Positions 1-14,046 are shown, counted from the stretch's first letter. The stretch: 64,000 nucleotides of DNA from Colius striatus (GCF_028858725.1 NC_084768.1:31092664-31156663), one strand, 5' to 3'. The notes: generated by a model from the letters alone, not told the origin. Translations and numbers: made by a program.

Positions 1-1581
1 TCCTGAGCATCGGTGGTAGTACCAGTCTTTAATTGAAGCACTATGAAATAAATCTCTATTTCTGAACAAAAGGTTCACTCATTTCATCTAGAAATACAGT
101 ATTTATGCATTCAGATTTAAAGCACTTATGTTCAGAACTTATCTTCTTCTGAATGTGTTATCTCCAGCTAATGCAATGCAAAACATACGTTAGCAGAAAT
201 TAATTGGCCAATGCCATCTGGTTGCTTCCAACAACACTTTAAAAGGTGCAAACTGTTCTTAAAATTACTATTAAAAATACTTTAAAGTTAATAATATTTA
301 TTTCAATCATTAGGAAAAAAAAAAAAAAAGTAAGTGGCATACTCAACAGTTTCCTTGGTTGGTATTTTCACATAACTTTGGGAACACCAAACAATTTCCA
401 TATAAAAACCAAGTATCTGAAAATGTTCAAACATTTCATCTCTTTACTACATACTAGAAGCTTGAAACTACAGAGCCAAATATGCTTAAACTTGTCCTTA
501 AAAAAACCCATTCTGTTTCCAACTAAAGAAAAAGCCACTAAAATGTCCTGATTAGAAACGTATTGCCCAGCAATGGCATAAGAAAACTGAACTTTGTATT
601 TTCATAGTGCAAACAAAATACATATTGTTACCTTAGACATTATAAAATACAAGCAATCATAATTAGATATAAATTGCTTTTGTCTTGTAGCATTCTTATT
701 AAATATGCATGTGGACTTTTATCAAAGCTCAGTCTAAGTACTATATTAGTGTCTTAAACTTACACTCTCACAACTGACTCAGAGTACTGGAAAGCTGCTG
801 CACATTTTCTTTGTTTTATATAAACAAAGACATGTACATGCAATTAATGGCAATTAGGACAACTATTTTAATAGCTTAGTCTTGTTTTTATGCTACTGGA
901 GCCATTCAATCATTTTTTTTCCTCCCTCTCCCTGGCACAAAACACTTTTTCATGTGTTGGCTTTCCCAAACTAGCACTCAGAAACCTCTCTTTCCTCAAA
1001 AGCAGAAACATAAATACTTCCATCAGGAAATTCATATTCTTGAATTTGTTTGAAAATTATCTATTGCTTATGAGACTAAAGCCAATGGTCCAAAGTGTCA
1101 CAAAACCTCAAAGCACACAACATCTGACCCTGCTACCAAAATAACGGCCAACAAGTTCATATGTACAGCTTTATAGTGACAGTTCTCACCTCTCCTGTGT
1201 CTGCCCAGAACAAAAACAAGAGGAAAGAGTAAGGTAGGAGAAATGTGTATGACTATAAAATGTCTCCAAATACAAGTGCTTTATGGGTGTCTTCTCTAGA
1301 AAAATCACAATGTGCTACTTTCTTTTGCATTACAAGTACCCAGACCATTTATTAATGTGAAAGGTGATACTGAACAGAAAGTCTGTTGGATCCTTTTTAC
1401 ACTCATGTTTTTTTGCAGTTTGAGGACAGGGTGAAGTTTGAGGGTTGTTTCTTGGTTTTCAACATCATCACCACAATCAATTCCAAAATCTAAACAGGCT
1501 TCTGGTCCATCAAATCCTAAAACTCATGAAGTTTCCAAAACAAGTGTAAAAACTTGGATTTGAGAGGTCCTACACAGTACA

Positions 1582-1733
1582 CTATTTTATAGCTAGTACA
1601 TATTGGATATACGCAGAGAGATACTGAGCACATGTTCCTTCAAAGTCAAATGTCTTGAAGAGCAGCTGGCATGCCTTCAGCTTGCCTTCACCTTCCAGCC
1701 ACATGAACTGGCCTGCAAAGGGCATCACATCTA
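1582..1733 (-). other. Orphan exon-like frame, unidentified
   Basis: On the minus strand, TTTTTTTAG ends at 1734 and is followed by a 49-residue open frame to a TAG stop: DVMPFAGQFMWLEGEGKLKA, then CQLLFKTFDFEGTCAQYLSA, then YIQYVLAIK. The phase (two bases before the first codon) would fit the single base left by the ST3GAL3 exon at 28975. I do not recognise the protein. It could be an alternative terminal exon, a relic of another gene, or chance. Confidence 0.25.
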
Positions 1734-3790
1734 CTAAAAAAATCTTTGCATGGTCCCAAACCAAACAAACACCGACTCAGGCAAAAGTGAAATTAAGATG
1801 TTCCAGAAATCATCTGTGCACACGACAAAAGCAAATGCCATTCTGTTCCCTGAGTAGCTGCTTGACTATGAGAGCTCTGATACATGGAAGAAAAACACAA
1901 ACAGAAAAAGAGCCCCCAAAGCAAAAGAACATCATCACAGTAACTTTGAACAGTGAATACAGAGCTTCTCATTTCCTATTATCTTCTTGTACAGAAATGT
2001 TTGATTTGAAGAAAAAAAAAGGTTCATTAAAACCTAAGAAAAATAAGCAAGAGGCAGACTAAATAGTGTCAGTAATGCCTCATCTCCACGTGCAGAAACT
2101 GCAGGAGAATGAAAAACTTAATGTAACTAGCAGCAGCAGAAGAGGAAGATAATCATCACCACTACCCAGCCCCTGGACAAATACAGCTGGAGATGATCTA
2201 GAGAAAAAGCCTTCCTCCTATCACACCACATACAAAAATACAATGAATCCCTTTAAATTAGCACTTGGCAGAGAAACAGGCCAGTGAGAAAACAAGCTTT
2301 AAGGCATCCAGAAGGTTAAATACTAAGAAACACTGGTTCCAGTCTAAGATCAATGGAATTAAACCGCTAAGCACCTGAATTGTTCCTCAAAGTATGCAAG
2401 CCTTTAAAAAAACCCAAAAGACTCAGTGTGGTTTCCAAGTCAGCAATGGCTAAAAGAACAACTGAGATGGCACTCCTCATCAAGGACAGGAAAGGACCAA
2501 AAAGATGGGCCAGTCTTATCTCCAGCTACAAGAACCTGTCCTGTCCAATGTTGAACAGGTCCTTTCGACAGAAATTAAGCTTACAGTGATAAACTCATGA
2601 GCAAATCTGAAATAGGCAATAAATTACCAGAGGACTGCATGCAGATGAGCAGTATGAGCAGGATCAACTGCTATACCACATCCAAAAATCTTGGGTAACC
2701 CTATTTGGGAAAGCCACAAAGTCTCTTGCATATTTGCAACAAGTAAATGTACTAGATAATATAATCAATACTATTATTATTGTTGTTGTTATCAGGAGCA
2801 ATATTGAGGAAAGAAGCTAAACTTTTTACAAGTTGAGTAAAAAGGTAACTATTGATACAACCCCTTTGGTGTTTGGTCACACACGTTTTTGCCAGATCTG
2901 CCACAATGCAATGTGCAATGATCTGCATTGTTCTGTTGCCTCTGAAACACCCATATTAAAGAGCAAAGTTAAGTGCCCACATAAACTTTCAGCAAACTGG
3001 CAGAGCCTCTGGAAGAAAAAAACCCAAAAATCAAAAAACTCACCCCAAAAATAGAAAGTTAAACTCAATCCAGATCAATGGACTACTTTAATCAAAATAT
3101 CATGACACAGGAACAGCTTGCTTGAGTACAGTACTACACCACTGAAACATCTAATGGTTTTTCATGAAGACCACGTGCAACTGCCAATTCTGTTTCACCA
3201 AAAGCTGGAACTTCAGGAATCACGAGCTGCCAAGAGCAATTCCCATTCTTAAATTAATTCAATTCCCACAAAGAAAACCCACTGTAATCTCAGAAAGACA
3301 AACCTTTGACAGCGCTCCACAACAGACCTCACTTCTTATTAGCATTTCAGCACCTGCTGAAGTATGCTCCCAGCCAGCATTTCACGGGCTCACTGGGATT
3401 CACAAATTTGAGTTTTGCCATTTCTGGATTACTCCACCAGCAGAACTCCTTATAAAAGGCAACAGTCATTTTATTAACCTTATTCTAAAACAGCTGCCTC
3501 ATGTAACACAACTTCATTTGACTGGCAAAAAACTACAACAGCTTGATGTTGGCAGGTCTGGGATCAATTCAGAAATGGAAAATGGCCTCTTCTTGGTTTG
3601 TGACAAGCCATCAATGTAGGCAACTTTTTGGCCATAACTATGACTGTGAAATTGCCTGCACAACTGAACAGATGATAGGGAAAGAGAGGAAAGGATCAAG
3701 TGAAGTGAGACAGTGATGAGTACAGCATGAATAAAGAATATTGCAGAAGCCTGAAACACCAGTTCAGCAAACGATGAATTGTAATTTACA

Positions 3791-3953
3791 GGCTGCCCAG
3801 GTGGGTTGTGCAGTCTCCTTCTCTGGGGACATTCAAAACTCACCTAGATGAGTTCCTATGTGACCTACTCTACGAGGTCCTGCTCTGGCAGGGGGATTGG
3901 ACAAGATGCTTTTTTGAGGTCCCTTCCAACCCTTAAGATTCTGTGAGTCTGTG
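3791..3953 (+). mobile_element. CR1 LINE 3' fragment
   Basis: Sense CR1 3' UTR: begins ggctgcccaggtgggttgtg, continues through a diverged 'ttcaaaactcacctagatgag' type segment and ends with the diagnostic tccaacccttaagattctgtg motif. About 160 bp, 5'-truncated as is usual for CR1. Confidence 0.88.
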
Positions 3954-5599
3954 TAAACACAAAGGGCTGCTGGTCATTCAAAGAAAGTAAACTGTGTATA
4001 TCTAAATGGCTTAAGCTGTTAGGTTTTCAAGTCAGGATTTGGTTGTGGGGGAAGGGGTTCTTTTGGGTTTGTGCTGTTTTTAAACTTTATTAAAAGAACA
4101 TCTTTCTCAGGCTGAGTAGCCTTGACATTCTTTCTAAACCATACTTAAACAAACATGCCCACTAATTCTCCCAAACCAAATCAAGTAATGGTAACCTTAA
4201 CCATAATGCGACACACAAAGCCAAGCATATCAAGGCCAAGGACTCCATATGGAGAAATGTGAGCCAAAAGCAGGATTTAGGGCCAGCTTCAAAATTGCAC
4301 ATATGGAAGAGAACTGCAACCACCTTAAGATCCTCACTGCATCCAAGCAGGCGGTTATCACCAGCTTCAGGCCCACAGATACTTGAGAGAAGGAAATGAG
4401 ACTGATCAGTTGCAGCAGCCCACTTTCCCACACGTGGTTTTAATCAAGCTAATTTGGTGGTAGTGAGTAAAAGCAAGCAAAGCTTCACTTTCCAGGTATT
4501 TTTACCAGTGCTTTACCATCTGTGCTGACCAGGAACACTGGCTAACTAGGATGCCATTCTGCAAAATACTGTATCTCATAACAAGAGTGGTGTATCCACT
4601 CCCTCTGAATATCAGCTGGTACAGCCACTGCTTACAGGTAATGAGGTGTGGGGAGAAGATGCAGAACTTCGAGAAATGTACTGGACAAACTTTACTGTGA
4701 AAATCACTCTTGAAAAGGCAGTTGGATCACTTGCTGGAATCCCATTGGCCGTACCCATGCTACATTAAACTTACTAATGATCACGTGGATATTAAACAGA
4801 TTTTGGAGCTTTAAGAAACAAAGCAGCCTACTTAATTCCTAGGCTAGTTGTGCAGTCATCTCCTCTAGGCTAGTTTTTGTTTTGCAGATACATACATGAT
4901 AGCATAGTTTTCCTGTGAAGAAATGTTTTGGCTTACACTATGATCTCAAAACAAGCCATGGCTACTTTCTAGGCACACATAAGAGAATGGAAATGGGTCT
5001 AGCAAGGGACTAACTTTAATGATATCTAATTAAGTGAAAGTTTTTCTAAGCTAAATCTGTGTCCAGCAACCTGAATCATAGAGACTAATGACATCAGTAC
5101 CAGAGTTGGTACATAAGACTGATGCAAATAATGAAGAGGTGTATCAGTAAATAAAACACGTCAAAAGAAAGTATAACCCTCTGCAGCAACATTTAGCACT
5201 TACTCAGACCTGGCATGTCTGGGTTCACTCAAGGTATGAATTTTAGATACAAAAAATTTCTAGTCCAGACTAAAACATGTGACCTAGTCAGTAGACAACA
5301 AATGCAAGCTGAAGTATTAATATACTGATGGCTCCAGCTAGGGAAGTCAGAGAACCAAGCCTTAAATCATAACCAAGGCAACAGAAACAAGGCAAATTGC
5401 AGGATTGTAAGTCAGAGCTTCAGGAGAGCAGAATTCAGCCTATTCAGGGGCCTGCTTCACAGAAACCCAAAGGGTATGTATGAGCCTGGAGAGAAGACAG
5501 ATGGGGAAGAGTTAGTTTATTTTGAAGGATGACCTCCAAACTCCAGAATTATCCAGCTCCATGTGCAGAAAATCAACCAAAGGCACCAGGAGAGCTGCA

Positions 5600-5803
5600 T
5601 GAATAAACAAGAGGCTTCTGACAAAAACATAAAGAGAATGTATACAAGAAGCGAGAGTAGGGTCAGGTGAGCTGGGACAAATAAAGAGACACTTTCCTAA
5701 GACAGGTTTAAGAAGGTCAGAGGCTGCCTGGATTTGAAAACAGTGGTGGACATGAAGGGCAACAAAAAGCACTTCTACAGGTAATGTAGCAGCAAAAGGA
5801 AGA
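5600..5803 (+). mobile_element. Diverged CR1 ORF2 fragment (linker before RT)
   Basis: Conceptual translation near 5725-5803 resembles the CR1 polyprotein segment between endonuclease and reverse transcriptase (LK..VKGNKKxFY...SKRKT). It contains stops, so it is a dead copy. It is followed at once by a 17-base A-run and then a second CR1 block. The left border is uncertain. Confidence 0.55.
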
Positions 5804-5821
5804 CAAAAAAAAAAAAAAAAA

Positions 5822-6475
5822 TGAAATGGCCTGGAGAAGTGGGCAGACACATCTCGTCACGTTCTGCAGAGGGAAATGCAAAGTGCTGCTCCTGGGAAGG
5901 AATAACTCTATGCCATACAGGCTGGGGGCCAGCTAACAGGAAAAAAGCTTTGCAGAAAATGACCTTCTAGTCCTGGTGGAGCAGCTGAACTGAGCCAGCA
6001 TCATGTCCTGGTAGCAAAGGTATCCAACAGCACCCAGGGCTGCACTGGGCAGAGGGCTGCCAGGCAGGGTGAGGGAGGTGATCCCTCCCTTCAGCTCAGC
6101 ACTGCGGAGGCACTGCTGCAGGGCTGCATCCAGGACTGGGCTCCCCACTACAAGAGACACATGTTGGAGCAAGTCCAATGAGTTAAAATGATTAAAGAAT
6201 TAGAGCATCTTCTGCATGAGAGGCTGAGACAGCTGGGATTTTTAAGCCTTGAGAAGAAAAGGCTCAGGAGGATCTCAGTAATGTAACCTAATAGGAAAGA
6301 ACAAAGAAGGCAGAGATGGACTCTTCTCAGAGGTATCCAATGAAAGGACAAGAGACAATGGGAATGGACTGAAAAGTAGGAAATTCTATTTAAACATTAA
6401 AAAACTCCAACTGTAATATGAAGGCGAAGAACTCCAGAGGTACTTTCTAGTCACAACTATCTTATGATTCTGTGA
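5822..6475 (+). mobile_element. CR1 LINE, 3' end of ORF2 and 3' UTR, degenerate
   Basis: Starts atgaaatggcctggagaagt, matching the CR1 segment that encodes the late reverse-transcriptase domain. It runs through 'gggaaatgcaaagtgctgct' and 'tgggctccccactac', and ends with the 3' terminal motif tatgattctgtg. Many indels and stops break the frame, so this is an old copy, sense to the plus strand. Confidence 0.85.
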
Positions 6476-8973
6476 AACACCCTTGATTCTAAATCAGCAT
6501 TGCTCTCAGGGTTTTAATGCTTTCCCTCACGTTTGACTGATTCAGAATGAATAAATGCAGAGGAACCAACTACAAAAAAGATAAACCTTCTATTCTGCTG
6601 GTAATGCTATGCCAGGCGAGAAGTCTTAAGAGCACAGTTTAAAGTGGGAACTGAATTTATCCTGAGTTGAGCACAGGATAAATCTAATAACTATAAGGTT
6701 AGTGTTCACTTACAAAGAATTTCCTTACCAGGACAATGAAATGTATTGTTATGGCTACTATTCGAGTCCAGGAGTAAAAAATCCAAAAATATGCCTGTTG
6801 AGGTCATGATGATTACCCACAATAAATTGTTCTTTACTAGTGGCTCTCATAAGAGGAGCGGCCACTTAAGTACCACAATGTGGAAATTAAAGAGCTCTGG
6901 CCAGGAATTATCCAAGTTAACTTGCAGAATCCAGGCAGTTCCTCTGCAGTTGTTCAATATATTAAACATGACCACGGTATCCTGTACTGCCAACTTCCCT
7001 CATCAAATTTCATCCATCAGAAGATTTCAAGCAGATGCCACATATTCTGCTAGAGAAAGTTTAAACAATGATACCACCTAAGGCACAGTTTCATACTGCA
7101 GCACCCAACAGCCCCTGAAACCATTCCCCCACGTCTCTTCCTTTGAGACATCATAAGGACTCCCCTGGTTGAAAGGTCAAACTGGAAAAACACCTTTCCC
7201 TTTTGGTGTTCTGCTGTTTTAGAGTAGGCTGGCATTGTCTGCCACACAATTGGTAGAACAGCAAAAGCCAGCTCAAGGTAAGCAACAGAAACAAGGATTT
7301 GGGTTGAAGCTCAAAGAACACAAGTCATGTTTCAAAACATTTTTATAACCAGTGCCAGCAGTGTTTCTTGTAAGCAAAGCCCAAAAGCACACCAACACCT
7401 TTCTATCCACTCCTAGCTCAATGCCTGCCAGATGGATCTCTTCTATTTTCTGTGCCCAGCTGACTCCACCACTAAACACTACTCCACCATTCTGAAACAT
7501 GCAGAAGACAGAAAATATATTGTGGAAAAAATCATTAGGGCCCTATGAATACATTTCTTTCAAGCTTGTCTACATAAGGTCTTCTCCCTGTGGAATCACC
7601 CTGTAGTATCAGGGAAGTTATCTGTGTGTGCAAACCACAGACTCAGCAGCTGAAGAACTTGGGGCTTCAGTGAGTTTGCTACTATAGCTATTGCATATTG
7701 TACGTACAAGGGGTCTTTTCTGACATTATGGCTTAAATTAGTTTGCCAAGTAGAAAACTTCACTTGCAAAGTAGTACTTTTTGCTAGCATAATGACAAAT
7801 AAACCCATATTAGGGTTTCCAACAGCATGAGTAAGTTACAGTACAGTTAGAGTCTGGAAGTGGCCAAATTGAAGCCTTCTCACTCCCACAAGGATTACCA
7901 ATCCCAACCCAAAATTAACACCAACCTCAAGTTGTACTTAAATAGTTCTTTGGCAGCAAACCAAAATTAAGGAAATTTCCACACCCTGTGTGGCCCAGCA
8001 CATTATTGCAACTCCCCCCAGTACAGCTGTGCCAAGATAACTGCTCAGAGGGCGTGGAGACATCTAAACTAGATCACTGAAAACATGTGTGACAAAAAAA
8101 CACAAAGAAACACTCCTTAAAAATGTTACTACGCACCTCCTTACAGCGGATTTGCCACCAAAATCAACACACCATGTAACTATACCCTCAGAAACTGAGC
8201 TTTGGAAAGCTCAGGTCCTTTCCACAGAAATGAAATGATCCTTGGCAAAGCGGTAACATTCCTTAAAAGCAGGTCTTAAATAACTGCACACCTGTTGACA
8301 CTCAAATAAAAACACAACTGTGGTGAACAGAGGCCAGAGACTATGTAAGAATGTACTAAATAAAACAGAGGAGAAGAGATTGTTGTAAGGCTGTCCAATA
8401 AAAGAGATGGAATAATTGGAACTCTGTCCCCAAACCATTACCGTTCTTTTTTTATACTTTATCTCCAGAAGATAAACTCTCTGGAAAACTGTCCAGCATC
8501 ATCTAGAACAAAGAAGGAACAGTTTTTCCACAACACCAAAAAGAAAAACAAGCTATCTCAGAAGACACATCTTTGAGGGATTGTCCACAAAACTACTTAG
8601 TAAATCCATAAACAGATGGAATGAGGATGAGGCAACAACCTGAAGATGACTTTGTAATAACATCGCAACAGTTCTGATATATTAGGAGCAAAAAATTTCC
8701 AAGGTCTGTGTGAGAAAACCCTCATGTTGTATCTTACAGCAACAGTACCCTCTACCGTTACAAAGCAGCATAGCATAAGATGAAGTCCAGCCCCGACCAT
8801 CAGGAAGCTCGTTGCAACAAGAACACCTACCAAGCTTTCTCAAGAATCTAGTTTGCCGTATAAGTGTTCCAAATTGGTTTTTGTCTCACTACAGAGTCGG
8901 GTGTTGGGTTGGTTATGATGTTCATTTCTTCCTTTTCCCAAGACCTTCCTCTGTGATTGGAAAGTGAACAGTT

Positions 8974-9112
8974 TATAGAATCATAGGGGTTTATAGAATG
9001 GTAGGGGTTGGAAGGGACCTTTAGAGATTATCCAGTCCAACCCCCTGCAGAAGTAGGTTCACCTAGATCTGGTTGCATAGGAACATGTCCAGGAGGGTCT
9101 TGAAGACCTCCA
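8974..9112 (-). mobile_element. CR1 LINE 3' fragment
   Basis: On the plus strand it reads as the reverse complement of a CR1 end: agaatcatag, then ggttggaagggacctttaga, then tccagtccaac, and ends gaagacctccaa. A duplicated 'ttatagaat' near the border reflects the short CR1 terminal repeats. Confidence 0.92.
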
Positions 9113-12100
9113 AGACTAAACCAAAAACTTTGAAAGCTATTCTCTAAGGAAGATAAGAGCCAGTCAACATCATAGGAATATTTTTTTGATTGTTTCTGTA
9201 AAACAAAAAAGTGTCTTTTAGATTTTAAAGATCTATGCATTATCAAACAGCCACACACCATAGAGAAATCCAAACACTCTATCAGAAGGTTCTTCAAGAA
9301 GCAGCTTGAAGGCTACTCCAAGAGTAACAGCACCGGCAGACTCCTCTATTTCTAACCTATGACCAGCCACTATCTGAATGCTGGAAGAAAGAACATCACA
9401 TTGCAGATTCAGCAGAGCAAGGGCAGAGATGGGGAGAGCAGGCAGGCAGCCCCTTAGGCTTCTCCTTGAGATACAGTTTCCAGAGTCATTGTGAGGCCTC
9501 AGCACAAGCCACAAACATCAGAAACGTCACCCTCCAGGTGTCTAGCTGATGACTTTTACCAGCAAGGAAATTCAAGAACTGAGTGTACCTCCTGTTCTTC
9601 TCACATGTAGAACGCAAAGGGAAGGAGAATAATACTTGAGCCCACTAGGCAAAAATCTCCTAAGCCTAATCTGAAGCACAGGCATATTCATCACTGAATG
9701 TCTATATGAACAAGCAGCCAGGATGAAAGGACACGTTAATCTATCGAGCATTCTTATGTGGTTAAGATTACTGTCCCAAAACTGAACTGTGAACAAATAC
9801 AGCAAATCCATGACACACCACTTGCCTTCAGAAAACTTAAAAATAGAAAATAAAAATCCTTCAGTACAGAGAAGGGGAGAAATAAGTTGTACATTTTGCA
9901 TTAGAAAAGAACCCTATGCTGCTTGATCTAGAAGTCATATCAGGGTGGGGACATACATGACAAAGTGTCTACAGAGCTTGAAATGGAAAGAAATCCAACA
10001 ACATACATTGTCCATAATGGCATTGCCAACCAACAAGGTATTTCCACTCAGTTCAGTGTCTTTTTCTGGAGAGATGGGGGACAGCAGTCAATTGCCTTTG
10101 GCCAGAAGGACACAACTTTTAACCTTGGTGATAAAAAAGATGGTTTCATGCCTTTCCATCAGAACAGACTCAGAACCACATTTCTATACATTCCATAGCA
10201 ACAAGATGTCCAAGTATATGGCAAGTGTATCAATACTTGAATCTTGGTAAGGGAACACAGTACTTCCCAGTGGACATAATGGTGTTATTATGAGTTATAG
10301 TGAATAGCAAGCTGCTATGAACCAGCACCGTGATGCTGAAACCCCAATGTCTTTGTACTGAAAAGCACGAACCAGAGCATAACTGCAAGCCACCTTTTTC
10401 TACTCCACTCATACAGGCAGAGCCTCCAAAGCAATATATTCTGGAGTACTAAACATCAAGAAACATGTGCATGAGTTGTACAGTTTTTAGAAGAATGATC
10501 GGCTTCCCAAAAAAATTTCTCCACTAGAAAGATTCAAAATCCCCAATCTGAAGGAAGTCAGGCTAACCTAAAACACATAAACACATGGTGAAGGGCACAA
10601 AAAAAACCCAAAAAATGAATTAAAAACTCAGAAAAGCTTGCAACTGACTTGTAACCAAAGTGATTTCGTGTAGACATCAGAGAGGAAAAAAGTCTCTCTA
10701 CAGGGAAGAACAATTAAGCACTGAGATAGATTGCCCAAGTTTCCATCATTAGATTTTATAGAATACTTCTGACATATGTTGGCATAAAGTCCTTTTAAAA
10801 ATATTGTTTCTCAAGACCCAGAGAAAGCCCTCCTGCAGTTTTGCAAGGCTATTTTCTACAATTTGCTATGAAGGAAACCATTTTGAGCAGCTATTGTTAA
10901 AAAATACAGCTTCTAAAATAAGTGGGCAATATTTAAGATCAGATAATAAAACCATAAACAGTACTAGAAATAAAGTCTATTAATCTACACACACAACAAA
11001 ACCAAGGAGGAAAACCCTCAAAAATTAGGACAATGGGCTTACAAACAAAATAGTTACTCAGTTTTCTTAGAAAGTAACTAAAGAGTTACACAACAGGAAA
11101 GAAAACTGCCTTGCTGGTCCAGCTCACTCCCAGGTGTTTTTTAATGCCACCAAGGTGGCTGGGCTGGAAAGCACCAGGACTACAAAAATGCAAGGTCATG
11201 CCATGGAGATACATAACTCAACTATGAAAATAAGTGACATTTCAGCAGTTAAAAATAAGTACCTTTTTCTTAAAACACATAATTTTAAACTCAACAGTCT
11301 CCCTTCCTTACCTACAGACTGTTCAGGACTGCTACTCTCACATCTTTCTGCTGTTAGTGCTTTAAAAGATAAAGTTTCACCCATTTTTAACATTAGGACA
11401 GCAAAAAGGAGGCTTCTGCCTTATTGCAGAAGATACATGATTCTTCAGTACAGCCAAGTCCCAAGATGGTTGCAATCACAGCAACATAACTTCTCAGTAC
11501 AACTGCCCAGTATTCATCTAGAAATCTGAGACACTTTCAAGTCTGTCCTTTAAGAGAAGCCAAAAGTATTTGCCTTGATGGAAAAACACTGGGGGAAAGA
11601 GAAATTATAAATTATTAACTTGGATTTGCTCCTATCTTCAAGATGATACTTCTAATACACAAGCACCTCCATGTGTTCATAATCCTGTCTGAGAGTACAG
11701 CATCCAACATGTAATTGCAGAGGAGTTACACCCCATGTGATAGCACATAAAACCACATTTCCCAAAACATTTTATGGGACCAGACAGACGTTCCAGAGAT
11801 GAGGCTTCACACTGCACAGGATGCAGCAAAGAAACCACCCACCAATCATTGCAAAATGAAGCCTTCTGGAAACATTCATCCCAACAGCTCCCCAGTGGAC
11901 ATGGAAAAAGGAAATATCACAAATAATGCTTTTTTAATTAAAATGCTTTCTAAAATGTATACTGGCACAGGAACTGATAAAAGTTATGTGAAGATAAGAT
12001 AGCTTAGAAGTGGAATATACTTGCTTGTCAACTCCTAACAGAAGAGATTATGGTGTTTGACAATGATTATTAGGTTGCATGCCTTGGAAATCTCACCTTT

Positions 12101-13109
12101 GAAGGACAGCAAATGGAGTTACTATGAAAGATAACCATTAATGTTGGTGTAGTCACTGCAGACAGAAAACCAAACAACTATATGCAACGGCTAAAAGGAC
12201 TCAAAAGGCAGATGAATCGGCAGCCTACTAGACTATATTTGCCACCAGCATACATTTTATTGCACAACTAAGGGAATATTAACTGTTCCTGTACCACAGC
12301 GTTTTGACTCAATGAAGCAATTCATGGGAGAGATTTAAATAGCCCAGTGTGGATACCTGACTAAAAAAATAAACTACTTCCAAAACAGTTTGGAAAGTAT
12401 ACCAGCTATACCAGGAGCTGCAGAATGAGAGGGTGTTGAAGAAAGACATCCCGAAAGCTGCAATGTGACAGAATAAGCAACATAACTGCTAAAAAGGATT
12501 AGAACAACCAAAGACAAGTACACAAGGGAGACATTAGGGGCACTACTCCTCTCAGATGCAACATACTGCAGTCACCCAGCTCTGCTTGAAACTGGTTACA
12601 AACTCAAATTCATAGTCACTTCAGTGAAGATCAAACCTTCACATTTTTAGTCAGGAGCCAGACATGCCTATCAGCAATAGCTGACAGCAGCAGCAGTTCA
12701 AATGCAGCAGTGTTCACATCCAATCCAGTTATTTTCAACAGCTTTTTCTCCAGAGGGAAGCAATTACCACAAGCATGGCCTCCCTTGCAACCATCTTGGG
12801 CGTGCTTGCCCTTGACTTCTGATTACACAGTAGCCTGTAACAGTCATCTTCCTCCAAATAGATCTTTGTTACTCTAAGCTTACTAAATAGCTGCACAAGT
12901 ACTCAGAGCCTGAATTAGTAGTATTGCACAAACAGCCATTGCCTTTGCTCACTGACTTCCCTGAAATCCCATAGCTCAACATATAAGAAAAAGGTATAAT
13001 TACCTTGAAATACCTCACTTTTTCAGGACCACTTTCAACCTAAAATTACGTTTATAGAGAAAAACAGTAGGCACACGGAAAATGTACTCAGTGCCCATGC
13101 CATCCTGTG

Positions 13110-13245
13110 AGTCCTTCAAGGGAAGGAAGGGACACTGGCCATAAGTTACAGATCAGGAGGTTCAGACTGGGTGTTAGAAAAAAAAGTCTCTTCTAAAGCA
13201 CCACGGAACAGGATGTCTGGAGAGGGTGTTGGTTGCCTGAAGTCT
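13110..13245 (+). mobile_element. Possible very old CR1 fragment
   Basis: Contains 'ggttcagactgggtgttaga' followed by a run of A and 'gtctcttctaaag', resembling the CR1 stretch 'ttcagattggatattaggaa...ttcttcac' upstream of the 3' UTR. No clear terminal motif. Low similarity by eye. Confidence 0.4.
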
Positions 13246-13683
13246 GTTTGTTTCTGTTCATTCCTCTGTTCTATAAAAGTGACTGCTTTTAGACTGAGCC
13301 TCTAGAAAAGCAAAAGGCCTTTGTAGTAGCAACACCCATTACCTATATTGTTATTGTATATTTGCTACATTCAGTGTTGTGCATTCAATGTTAAGTGCCT
13401 CCTTCATTGATCTGTCATTTCTTCAGCAAGCTCCAGTACAGGTACAACAAATGCACAATAAAGACATGTTTGAAACAGAAGGTGAAATGTCAGAACATCT
13501 ATGGGATGATTTAATTGATGCAGTAAAAAAGATAAGGAAAAAAAAATCCAACAACTAATAAAGACACTAATCCCTCCAAATGACAGAGCCCTCTGTCTTG
13601 ATGCATCGTGCCTGGTCTCTAGCGAGGGCTACAAACAAACAGAGGATTGTGCAGATGATCAAATACCATGGCACTAACACAAG

Positions 13684-14046
13684 ACCTATGAGGAGAGATT
13701 GAGGGAACAGAGGCTTGTTTAGCTTGCAGAAGACAAAGCTTCAGTGAGACAGAAGGGCACTCCTCCAACACCTGCAGAAAGATTACCATGAAAACAGACT
13801 GGTTCCTGAAGTGTCACATGGCACAACTAGAGGCAGTGAACATAAGCTGCAGCAAGGTTTGGACTGGATGTAGTTCACCGTGAAGACAGTGAAGCATTGG
13901 AAAAGGTTGTACAGAGAGGTTGTGCAATCTCTGTTCTTGGAGGTTTTCAGAACCTGACTGGATAAAGACCTGGTCTCACCTAACAACTTTGTCCAGGAGG
14001 TTGGATTAGAGGCCTCCTTACATCCTTTCCAACTAGTGTTATCCTA
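13684..14046 (+). mobile_element. CR1 LINE 3' region, diverged
   Basis: Sense fragment. 'tatgaggagagattgaggga' matches the conserved SYEERL/R coding stretch, then comes 'ggttgtgcaatctctgttct', then 'ggaggttggattagaggcct' and 'tccttacatcctttccaact' near the end. It is 5'-truncated and carries many substitutions. Confidence 0.8.

Noticed and set aside
315..329. A15 run as a possible retrogene tail
   Set aside because: No retrocopied coding sequence upstream and no flanking target duplication; taken as a simple homopolymer.
9945..10250. Overlapping plus frames of 101 and 77 codons
   Set aside because: Two frames open at once, no family resemblance, no splice or promoter context; consistent with chance.
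11134..11529. 131-codon plus frame
   Set aside because: No recognisable domain; also open on the opposite strand; intronic.
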